Origin: Diaporthe sp. PMI_573
Lineage: Eukaryota > Ascomycota > Sordariomycetes > Diaporthales > Diaporthaceae
Assembly (NCBI GenBank): GCA_021399435.1
Contig: JAJTUP010000002.1
Span: 1,302,001-1,366,000, forward strand
Reading direction: 5' to 3'
DNA: 64,000 nt
The notes below the pieces were generated by a model, which saw only the letters and a list, made by a program, of their open reading frames with translations, did not search any database and was not told the DNA's origin. The position numbers and the translations under genes are program-made. Every line of letters begins with the position of its first letter. Position 1 is the stretch's first letter. Of this stretch, positions 56,316 through 64,000 are shown piece by piece.

Positions 56316-58577
56316 ATGACATTGGCCCCCGAATCTGACACGGCTTTTGCTAGAGCTATGGATTACTCCATAGACAAAGACGAGTTCTGGCAGATCTCCT
56401 GCGCTACCGGCCCAGCAGCTGCGGGACCTTTCGCCGACGACCCGCGCTCCCCGAGCGATTTCTTTGACCAGTATGTGGTCATGGAGGGGGCAGACTCGGG
56501 CGGTCTAGGTGCAGGCTTCTTCATGCCGCTTCAGGGTGGACAAGAAAAAAACGGCTTCTCGCCACCCACGTCGTCCGTCACAGAGGCCGTCACCAGCGCG
56601 TCCTCCACCAACGGGTCTGCGCCAGATGTGTCGCATACATCGTCGAATTTCTCAGTCGAGGACACCCTAAAGGCTATCTCATTAGCAGAGAGTGCACATC
56701 ACCAGCCGCTCCGCAGCAGACTCCCCAAGCGACCCAGCGGCACCCACAGCGAGACCACACACCACGTCGTGCTAGGGCAGCTTAACCCCGACGCGCTCGA
56801 ACAAAGACGGCGGCTTCTGACTGGTCGGCGCGGGCAGGACCAGGCCGCGGGTGGCTCGATTACAGACTCGGAGCTCCTCCAGATCGAAGGTCTATCTGTG
56901 AATTCGCCCCGTGGCGTGGTAGCTCAGCACACATCTGGTCCATCCGTCCCACCCACGCCGGCGCAACCGCCGGTGGACTGTGCCCCAGCCACGACATCTC
57001 ACAACATCGCTGGGATAACTGAGGACGTGAATCTCGAACAATTGGCGCAGAACACCCGCAATCATAAGTCGAAGCGGTTTGAGGCGATCTACTCGACAAT
57101 TAGGAGGGCAGTCGGAGGGCACTCCCGAGGGCGAGTGCCGCAGCAGCAGCAGCAGCAACACCCAAACACAGCTCCCATCCCTCAGACCATGACGCCCTCA
57201 CACGTTGAGTCGGCCAAGAAGGACACGAGGAGGCTTGCTTCGGAGAGCCAGGCAGCTTCTCTCAGATGGGATGGCCTCCCAATCTCGCCGCCTTTGACCG
57301 ATTTGAACAACCTCCAGCGTGGTGACGAGGGAACATTTGGAAATGGATATCTCGACGATCCCTTCTTCGATCCTGCTGCATCCTTTCACCACTCGATCGG
57401 TCTCGCCCCTGCTGCGCAAATCGCCGGCAAGGGCAGCGTCCAGAGCTTTAAAGGTCCAAACACACCGTCGCGCACCCCCGACATGAAGACCGAACCCCCG
57501 ATGGACGACGACCTTGCGAAGTACTTCAACACAAGCGACACGTGGAATCTGGATAGCAGCTTTGCCACGACGACGGGTGTTGACACCACGTCGTTCCTCT
57601 CTGCAGACGGCATGAACATGGACACGTGGGGCTTCGACCCGTCATCAGACAGCGGCAGCAACCTTGACTGGACGGCGCCCACAGACAATGCCCAGGCCTC
57701 GACGCGGAACCTGCACAACCTCACCATCCAGGTGCCAACGTACGTGCAAGACAACCGCCACCACCACACCCCCTTGTCCGACGACCTCGCCAGCAGCGGC
57801 CTGATGATCCACATGCCTCAGCCGCGGACACCAGGCACGGCGCCGCTGCTGTCCTCGAACGCGGGGCCGATGCACCCACCGAGCGTCCCGCAGTACCCCT
57901 TCCCCGAGCAGACGACGCCACAGCACAACATGCACTCCTTTCGGGGCCCGTACACGGACCACGGGCACTACGGCGGGGCACAGCGGCGGCCAAAGCCGCG
58001 GGCACCGTCGAGCGGCGCCCGGTACCACCACATGGGGGCTGCCGGTGGTCCCGGGGCGGCAGGGCCGGCGTCGATCTCGCCGCGGAAGACGCGCCAGCCG
58101 AGCTGCTCGTCGTCGTCGCCCAGCCCTACGCCCGGGGGCCGGCAGGCGCGGTCTGCGGGGGGCCGGCGCGCGGGGAGCTTGCACCACCGGGCGTCGGCGA
58201 GCGACATCATGGCTGTGCCTGCGACGGACGTGCAGACGCACGCGGTGCGCAAGCGGCGCAGCACGTCGTCGTGGCGGGGCCAGAAGCGCACGACGTCCAC
58301 GTCCTCGTCGGTGGGGGACGGGCCCGGCGGCTCGCTGGGCGGCGGAGGAGGAGGAGGCGGTGGTGGAGGTGGTGGTGTCGGGTTCGTGAACTACACGCCC
58401 AACGACCACGGGGTCCTCATGACGGGCGTGGCCCCGAGCGGGAGCTCCAAGACCAAGGCGAGGCGGGAGAAGGAGGCGCTCGAAAGGCAGAGGAAGATCA
58501 GCGAGGCCATGGTTAAGACCATGGCTGAGGCTGGGGTCGATGTTGACCGGTTGAAGCAGGAGGGCATCGTCATCTAG
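56316..58577 (+). CDS. wetA: conidial maturation regulator WetA
   Basis: A nuclear regulator of late asexual development, required in Aspergillus for conidial wall maturation and stress tolerance as the third step of the BrlA-AbaA-WetA cascade. A single exon of 753 residues. Most of it is low-complexity Ser/Pro/Gly/Gln sequence, including a glutamine run (about residue 275), His/Pro-rich parts and a long glycine run (about 670-682). The diagnostic C-terminus follows: VGFVNYTPNDHGVLMTGVAP, then SGSSKTKARREKEALERQRK and ISEAMVKTMAEAGVDVDRLK. The ARREKEA basic stretch probably contributes to nuclear import or DNA binding. Two starts are possible, 56316 and 56358 (MDYSIDKDEFWQIS); the second begins the more conserved N-terminal segment. 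Conservation outside the C-terminus is low, as usual for WetA. Confidence 0.9.
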   Translation: MTLAPESDTAFARAMDYSIDKDEFWQISCATGPAAAGPFADDPRSPSDFFDQYVVMEGADSGGLGAGFFMPLQGGQEKNGFSPPTSSVTEAVTSASSTNGSAPDVSHTSSNFSVEDTLKAISLAESAHHQPLRSRLPKRPSGTHSETTHHVVLGQLNPDALEQRRRLLTGRRGQDQAAGGSITDSELLQIEGLSVNSPRGVVAQHTSGPSVPPTPAQPPVDCAPATTSHNIAGITEDVNLEQLAQNTRNHKSKRFEAIYSTIRRAVGGHSRGRVPQQQQQQHPNTAPIPQTMTPSHVESAKKDTRRLASESQAASLRWDGLPISPPLTDLNNLQRGDEGTFGNGYLDDPFFDPAASFHHSIGLAPAAQIAGKGSVQSFKGPNTPSRTPDMKTEPPMDDDLAKYFNTSDTWNLDSSFATTTGVDTTSFLSADGMNMDTWGFDPSSDSGSNLDWTAPTDNAQASTRNLHNLTIQVPTYVQDNRHHHTPLSDDLASSGLMIHMPQPRTPGTAPLLSSNAGPMHPPSVPQYPFPEQTTPQHNMHSFRGPYTDHGHYGGAQRRPKPRAPSSGARYHHMGAAGGPGAAGPASISPRKTRQPSCSSSSPSPTPGGRQARSAGGRRAGSLHHRASASDIMAVPATDVQTHAVRKRRSTSSWRGQKRTTSTSSSVGDGPGGSLGGGGGGGGGGGGGVGFVNYTPNDHGVLMTGVAPSGSSKTKARREKEALERQRKISEAMVKTMAEAGVDVDRLKQEGIVI

Positions 58578-59400
58578 AGCATTGTTGTATCGCTAAATGA
58601 TTTCATTTTTTTTGTCTTTCTCGGTGCGGCAGGTTTCTCCTTTTTGACCCCTTTTGATTTATCGGGATGTCGGGGCGGGTACACAAACAAAGGCTGGCTG
58701 TTGTTGACTGACTGGCTGACTGACTGGCTGACTGACTGGCTGACTGCATGAGCGAAATATGAGGCGTGCAAAACGAGATCGATGAAAGAAGCAGACGATG
58801 AGTTGGTGAGGAGGAAATGCTGGTAAGGCGTCGGGTAACAAACAAGTAAGGGCATGCTAGCGGCTATGGAGTAAAGGATCAATACCATCGTCAATTCTAG
58901 GTCATGTCTTTTTCTCTTTTTTCCATCGATTGTATAGATGTTCAATGTGAGGAATTCTGGTCTCAAATGTCTCTAAACAAACGTTATCTTTTCATCATCT
59001 CAGTTGAGAGTTGGCATATCAGAGCAAATGCACATCGAACGTGGGAGAGAATATCCCTACACAGGGGATGTTTGACAGAACGTATGGTGCATAGTTCATC
59101 CTATGTGGTGGGAGCTTAGGGGTGGGTGTTGGAACGCATAGAGACAAGACCGGTGTGTGTCGGCATCGAAGTCCCCGGCAACCGGCCGGTAGTGGGTCCC
59201 GGAGCCCGGGGGCGTTTTCGGCCCCGCTGTTGGCTAAGCTCTAGGCGCATGAATTCAGAAGCTTCCTTCCATGCTCAAGCTTTCGCTGTCCATTCTCAAT
59301 CCCGCCCGTCACTCACCACCACCACAATTTCCCTCCTTGACCGATAGCGACAGCGGCCACGCTCTCCATTGCACTAGCTCTCCATTTTTGTGGTGGCGCA
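58578..59400. other. gap between wetA and the next gene
   Basis: About 820 bases with the wetA 3' end, a GACTGGCTGACT tandem repeat (58706-58748) and the promoter of the 59401 gene. A few GGGAG/AGGGG strings near 59040-59110 could be a very degenerate 15-bp repeat array, but I do not call it. Confidence 0.5.
58706..58748 (+). repeat. 12-bp tandem repeat GACTGGCTGACT
   Basis: About three and a half perfect copies, probably in the wetA 3' untranslated region. Confidence 0.9.
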
Positions 59401-60515
59401 ATGGCCTCGGGCTGGTTCGGTAGCAAGGCGATCGAGCTTATAAGAGCTCGGTCGCTCTTCGTCAACGTCTCTCCGACCCCGACGAGCCTGTCTGAACGCC
59501 GCGCCGTCCTGCACGCTCTCAAGCGGCACGGCCCGATCGAGGTCTTCAAGAGGCTTCCTGTCAGTTGACCTCGCTCGTCACCTCGACCGCCGCCCCAAAC
59601 TAACGCATCTTTCCACAGAGCCCGGAGACCTTTGTCTGCGCCCCAGCCAAGACCGAGGTCGCGACAGAGCTGGTCCAGCGCAGCCCACTGACCTTCAGGT
59701 TCGTCTCGGAGACGCTCGAGTCCGTCGAAGAAGAGGTCAAGCCCGGGGTGCGTGCCATTGGTGTTGCGTCGCCCATCAAGGTACACGAGGAGAGGGGCAC
59801 CAGCACCAGCGTCGCGAAATCGGCCGAGTCGCAACAAACATCGGACATTGTCAAGACCTTCACGATGCACATCAACCCGAGCCAGAGCTACTACGAGCAC
59901 AAGAAGAACATCAGGCTGTCGCCGACGCACGGGCCCTGGCCAAAGGCCGACTCGCCGCAGACCCGCCGCGAGGACCAGGACTTTGTGTTCCTGGCCCTCA
60001 AGGACGTCGTCCCCAACACCATCGCCCACGCGGGGCTGTGCGACTGGCACACGGGGGGCCAGCTGTCCGGGGAGCCGGTGTCGCTGAGGGCGCAGGCGGC
60101 GGACGCCAGGCTCTGGCACATCAGGGAGCGCCAGGAGCGCAAGAAAACCAGAGGTGGGGGCAAGGGCGTGCGGGCTCAGCTGGGCGGCGATCTCACAGCC
60201 ATCACGAGCCTGGATGCGTTTACAGGATCTACAAATGAGGCCCGGCGGCAAGCGCAGTCGCCCGACCTTCAGAATGGGGCCGACGCCGATTCCACCAAGG
60301 GGGCCGGATCGGTGGCCCCTCAGCCCAAAGGCCCCGCTTGGGTTCGGCGCAAGCAATTCAAGTTGAATCCCCTGGCAGAACGGACACACAGCAAGATCGT
60401 TAAGAAGGAGGGCGTCATGGGGAACTGGTTTGAATGGAAATCGGTATTCAACAGCCAGGCTGATGCTGTCAAGCTGCCGGAACCACCAACGGAGCCGCTT
60501 GATGGCAAGACATGA
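59401..60515 (+). CDS. conserved-looking hypothetical protein, 351 residues
   Basis: Function not recognised. Exons 59401-59559 and 59619-60515 flank a GTCAGT intron in phase 0. Codon bias is strong throughout. The N-terminus (MASGWFGSKAIELIRARSLF) is amphipathic with Arg and Lys and no acid before Glu12, which would suit a mitochondrial presequence, and an SLSERRAVLHALKRHGPIEV segment follows. Other ordered parts are LVQRSPLTFRFVSETLESV, TFTMHINPSQSYYEHKKNIR, AGLCDWHTGGQLSGEP and WVRRKQFKLNPLAERTHSKI. The end is acidic. No cysteine cluster or membrane span is present. Features like these fit an accessory mitochondrial gene-expression or assembly protein, but that is a guess. The 426-codon ORF on the opposite strand is a shadow of GC-biased coding. 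Confidence 0.78.
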
Positions 60516-61373
60516 GGGTGCATTGGACCACCGTCTGCGAGGCTCATTCAAGCCTTCATGGCCGAGGTCGAGACGGCGTTCGGCTATGTCCACGAGCTAC
60601 TCGCAGGACCAATGGCTCAGGACCAATTAGACTCTACGTCAGCCACGCGACAAAATTCGCGTGCTACGTGGGACGCTAATCTGTCCCTGTGGATCGCCGG
60701 CTATCTCTTGGACCTCTGGGCCACAGAAGATCCACGACTACTCGGGACGGGAAGACGACCAGACTAACAAAATAGAGATAGGTCTAGTGTTGAACTGGGT
60801 GGTCCGCCGTCATTCGGTACCTGAAATCAGGGCACCGTCACTCCGAGGGAGCCAGCCACATGTGCCTGTGCAGGGGTTCTGGAACCAACCAGGCCACGCC
60901 AAAAGCGACCCTCCTACGTCACCCAACAACGCGACCGACAGGGGACGAAAACAGGACTCAGCTCAGGCGTGGACTAACAGACTAACACCCTCAAGCCACG
61001 AGCTTGCGACACAACGTCACGAGATTGGTCTAGATCAGCAAATCTCCCCAGCGCTGCTTGTGCGACACGGCACAACTGGCTGCGACCTCAGGATCACAAT
61101 TCGACCGATGACGTCGCAGGTGCTCCCACTCCCTGTCGTTGCTGTGCCGATTACCCCAGATCCTGATTTCACAGGGTCTTAGAGCCCCTGTCTCATCGAC
61201 CACGCTGCCGCCATATCTATTCTATATGATGGGCCAGCTCTCCTGAGCTTCCGGATGAACTTGTGTTCCCAAGGCCATCCCGAACTGCTTTTAACTTCAT
61301 TCCAACGGTATCGTTGCGACTCAATCATCACCAACAGCCAAGCGTCTGCTGAGACAAGACGCCCGTCGACAAC
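60516..61373. other. gap before the PalI/Sur7-like gene
   Basis: About 860 bases between tandem plus-strand genes. A 173-codon open frame at 60661-61182 has no ATG near its start and no coding bias. Nothing else seen. Confidence 0.5.
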
Positions 61374-62213
61374 ATGGCGGTTACCGGCTTCTTTCACCAC
61401 ATCGGCACATTTTTGCTGCTAGTGGCAACTGTTCTGCTCATTATCACGTCTATCACTGCGCCTGTCGTGAATGACCTTGGCTTGATGAAGGTCAAGCTGA
61501 GCAACGCGACAAATGACCACTACTCAGAAGTCTCGTTTGGCACGTTCGGCTACTGTGTCCTGAACACAGCGTAGGGTCACTCCTTCTCTTCATCTTACCA
61601 CGACAACAATTGCTAACGTCCTCGTCTCAGCGATGATTCGCGTGATGCCTGCACTGGCAGCCACATTGGCTACCGTCCTGCCGACGTGATGACCGACGTG
61701 GAGGATACCTCCTATTCGGACTACAGCCGCAAAGTCACCCGTACGTCTTTATACCTGCATTCAGCGAATCCTTTCTCCTCGAGCCCTAACACAATTTACT
61801 AACCCATCCCAGATGGCCTCACCAAGGTCATGATCCTGCACCCAATCGCCGCCGGCATCGCCTTCCTCGCATTCCTCATGGCCCTCGGGTCCGGCTTCTT
61901 CGGCTCCCTCCTCGCCGCTTTCACCTCGCTCGTCACGTTCGTGGTGACGGTCGTCGTGCTCATCTGCGACTTTGTCCTCTTCGCCATCATCCGCGACAAC
62001 ATCAACGACCAGAACAACGACGCCCACGCCTACTACAGCGTCGGTATCTGGACTGTCCTCGTCGCTGGCATCGCCTCGCTCCTTGGCGCCATCGTCGTCT
62101 TCTTCACGTGTTGCTCCGCGCGCCTGCACAAGCGGAGGAACCGCCACTCCACCGTCCCCAAGACCGACTATGGCACTCCAGCGACCACCCGCCGCAGGCG
62201 CAGGTGGTTCTAA
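61374..62213 (+). CDS. PalI/Sur7-family four-span membrane protein
   Basis: A plasma-membrane protein of the SUR7/PalI (Rim9) family, whose members act in eisosomes and cell-wall integrity or in ambient-pH sensing. Exons 61374-61570, 61631-61740 and 61813-62213 give 235 residues. Membrane span 1 is near the N-terminus (GTFLLLVATVLLIITSITAP). An extracellular loop of about 90 residues follows with two cysteines (SFGTFGYCVL and RDACTGSHIG), the claudin-like pattern of the family. Spans 2-4 are clustered: HPIAAGIAFLAFLMALGSGF, TFVVTVVVLICDFVLFAI and VGIWTVLVAGIASLLGAIVV. The short cytosolic tail is very basic and ends RRRRRWF. It lacks the long C-terminal tail of true PalI, so I give no symbol. 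Confidence 0.88.
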
Positions 62214-63653
62214 GGGGCCGGACGGAGAGTGCGAAATCGATCTTGAGAGGGAGTAATGGTTATGAATTAATGGGAGGGCGATGACTGCAAGGATGTCTTG
62301 AAAGGCGTGATGGAGAGACACTGTATGGGACGGGATGGAACAGAAGATATCCACACTGGCGTTCATGGGGTTGAGCGCCTTGCATCACTTTTGTATACCA
62401 ACGCATTATACCTATGCTGCATTTTCTGCTTAGCTTTCTTAGCTATATACCACATTGATTTACTATGAATGCTGCCATCAGGATGTGACAACTGCACTGG
62501 TGCGAACCGTATTACGGGTTGCTCCTACTCCAACCATGATGCACAACTCGTGTCGTACGCGCACTCTACAAGTTGGGTGGGGTTATTGCAAGCTGCATAC
62601 ATCTGTAACTCTGAGGGCTCTGAAGCAAACTGGTCTCTAAGTAAGGATATATGCTGGTCTGCAAATATATGTCTACGCAAGAAGAATCCACCCCCACCGG
62701 ATCCTTGAGCAGTTCTTGGTCTCCAGCCCAGCATGATAGCAAAAGTGAGGCTGTCTTACACGACGGTATCATATGCGTAGGAGGCTACGATAGGGGGTTA
62801 TACTATGTGAGGGTTCCCCACGAGAGGGTATCCCACAGGAGGGTATCCCACAGGTGTTTTATTTTACGAGAGGCTGTCCTCTAGGAGGATGTGATATAGC
62901 AGCATAAGGGGGTATCCTATACGAGTTGTTATAGGGTGTTATCCCGTGGAAGTCTATAGAAGTTTATCCTGTAGGAGGATAAGGGGTTATCTAACTGGAA
63001 GTTATCCTTTAATATGTTATTCTACAAGAGATGAAGAATGGCCCCTGTACACACTGGGACAGAATCTGGATTGCTGACTTTTGGGCAACTAGGCAGTGAG
63101 CACAGCAAAACGGCGTCTTCAACAGGTCTTTAGGGAGCAAATGGCATTGATCATACGCCAATCCTTTCTCTGCCGCAGAGCGATTTTCATCCAACATCGG
63201 CAAGCTACCTTTATTTCACCAAACAAAAAGACCTTGAGCTCCAACATTGGAAATATCTTTTAGAAGTGTTCCAGCGGTGAAATCAGGTTTAATCGTCATC
63301 GTTCTCCCTACCTCAACTCTAACCCCAGATCCAACAGAGGTGCTCTCAGACGATTGGGTTGATCTTATCGGGTCATCCAGAAACGCGGAAAATGCGAACC
63401 GACCTACTACGGTCTCATCCCTCAAATCACCGTGAGTGCATTTCCGTCCGAGTGGCTGCCTTCTGCAACACCTGGTAGGTCGCGCTCCGAATAGAAACCA
63501 GAGTTGGCGCCGGCGCCGCGCAGGCCCCGAGAGAGGTCAGCATTCTGCGTGACCGTCGCTTCGCAATAAGTATAGCTCCATATGGCAGTGGGTTGGTGCC
63601 AGGAAACAGGAATTACATGAGTCTTAAAGGATCGTACAAGATCCGCTGAACTT
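62214..63653. other. gap containing 15-bp repeat array 5
   Basis: About 1.4 kb between convergent genes. The centre is the degenerate array 62776-63031. Short ORFs on both strands at 63216-63435 lack support. Confidence 0.5.
62776..63031 (+). repeat. 15-bp minisatellite array, locus 5
   Basis: A strongly degenerate array of about 16 units with the same core: GAGAGGGTATCCCA, CAGGAGGGTATCCCA, TAGGAGGATGTGAT, GAAGTTTATCCTG, TAGGAGGATAAGG and similar. Unit length varies from 13 to 17 bp more than at the other loci, which suggests greater age. Confidence 0.75.
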
Positions 63654-64000
63654 CTAAATTAATTCCTTATTTCGCAGACGGTGAACGGTGTCTAGATCCG
63701 TCTCCGGATAGCCTTCCAAAGGGAGTCCTTGTACCAGGATATCTTTGTTAGTCAACTCACATCGGCACAATTGGAGAGGTGAAAAAATAGGGCACAGTTC
63801 CCAGACTGGGTGAGACTCACCGAAGTAGTAGATTGAGCTCAATATATAGTAGGACGCTGTCCTCATCGCGAAAGCATGATCGTCGTTTTCATCCCTTGGC
63901 TTGATGAGATCGACGATATTTCGAGCGACGAGGATAGACGTGGGCCTGATGGTGCTCTGGAGGACAAATGTCTTGAAGCTGGGCGGCAGAAAGCCCGCCT
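63654..64000 (-). CDS. 3' part of an unrecognised gene, cut by the window edge
   Basis: A partial minus-strand gene; its 5' part lies beyond position 64000. The readable end is AGFLPPSFKTFVLQSTIRPT, SILVARNIVDLIKPRDENDD and HAFAMRTASYYILSSIYYF, followed by a GTGAGT intron (63820-63743) and the final exon 63742-63654, DILVQGLPLEGYPETDLDTV then HRLRNKELI. The intron ends CTAACAAAG, so its branch site is almost touching the acceptor; keeping the intron would also leave the frame open and add 26 residues. Codon bias is moderate. I do not recognise the family; no cysteine motif or membrane segment is visible. Confidence 0.45.
   Translation of the reverse strand, partial: AGFLPPSFKTFVLQSTIRPTSILVARNIVDLIKPRDENDDHAFAMRTASYYILSSIYYFGESHPVWELCPIFSPLQLCRCELTNKDILVQGLPLEGYPETDLDTVHRLRNKELI

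Noticed and set aside
59040..59110. Possible sixth 15-bp repeat array
   Set aside because: Only loose AGGGG/GGGAG similarity without a clear 15-bp period.
59313..60593. 426-codon ORF on the minus strand
   Set aside because: It lies opposite the coding exons of the 59401-60515 gene; GC-biased third positions suppress stops on the antisense frame.

Overview
This window looks like nuclear DNA of a filamentous ascomycete (Pezizomycotina), most likely a Sordariomycete. Genes are split by short introns (about 45-150 nt, usually GTRNGT donors, CTRAC-like branch sites and YAG acceptors), coding sequence is strongly C/G biased at third positions, and families such as WetA, PalI/Sur7-type membrane proteins, Boi-type SH3-SAM-PH proteins and Dsn1/Mis13 are typical of moulds. 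No tRNA, rRNA, CRISPR array, intact transposon or operon was found.

Layout. 0-8 kb is gene dense: ERV25 (p24 cargo receptor), SDH5 (flavinylation factor of succinate dehydrogenase), DSN1 (kinetochore) and the stress bZIP ATF1. 8-15.3 kb has a long ATF1 upstream region, a glutathione transferase-like gene and an NCS1 purine/pyrimidine permease. 15.3-21.5 kb is almost gene-free and holds simple repeats, ending at a 75-residue protein gene with a likely 5'-leader intron. 23.6-34.4 kb holds CDT1, MBF1, a DUF1365 gene, a GFA-type zinc protein, a 78-residue C2H2 protein and an aldo/keto reductase. 35-39 kb has poorly resolved coding-like stretches, TFB5 and a dienoyl-CoA isomerase. 41.5-46.4 kb has a BOI-type polarity protein and a small secreted eight-cysteine protein. 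46.4-53.7 kb is gene poor, with possible relics. 53.7-62.2 kb has a hypothetical protein, WetA, a conserved hypothetical protein and a PalI/Sur7-like protein. A gene with no recognised function runs off the right edge.

The genes are mostly unrelated housekeeping and developmental functions rather than a cluster. The recurrent themes are stress and development (ATF1, WetA, BOI, PalI-like), replication/chromosome/transcription (DSN1, CDT1, MBF1, TFB5) and redox or fatty-acid metabolism (GST, GFA, AKR, dienoyl-CoA isomerase). No biosynthetic gene cluster is visible.

The most unusual signal is a family of short, degenerate tandem arrays with a 15-bp unit close to TAGGAGGTTATCCCA. It occurs in at least five places in this window (about 16.75, 36.3-36.6, 50.7, 54.6 and 62.8-63.0 kb), all outside genes I can support, in both orientations. 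I do not recognise it. Coordinates of multi-exon genes below are whole spans; exon borders are in the evidence and were inferred by eye.
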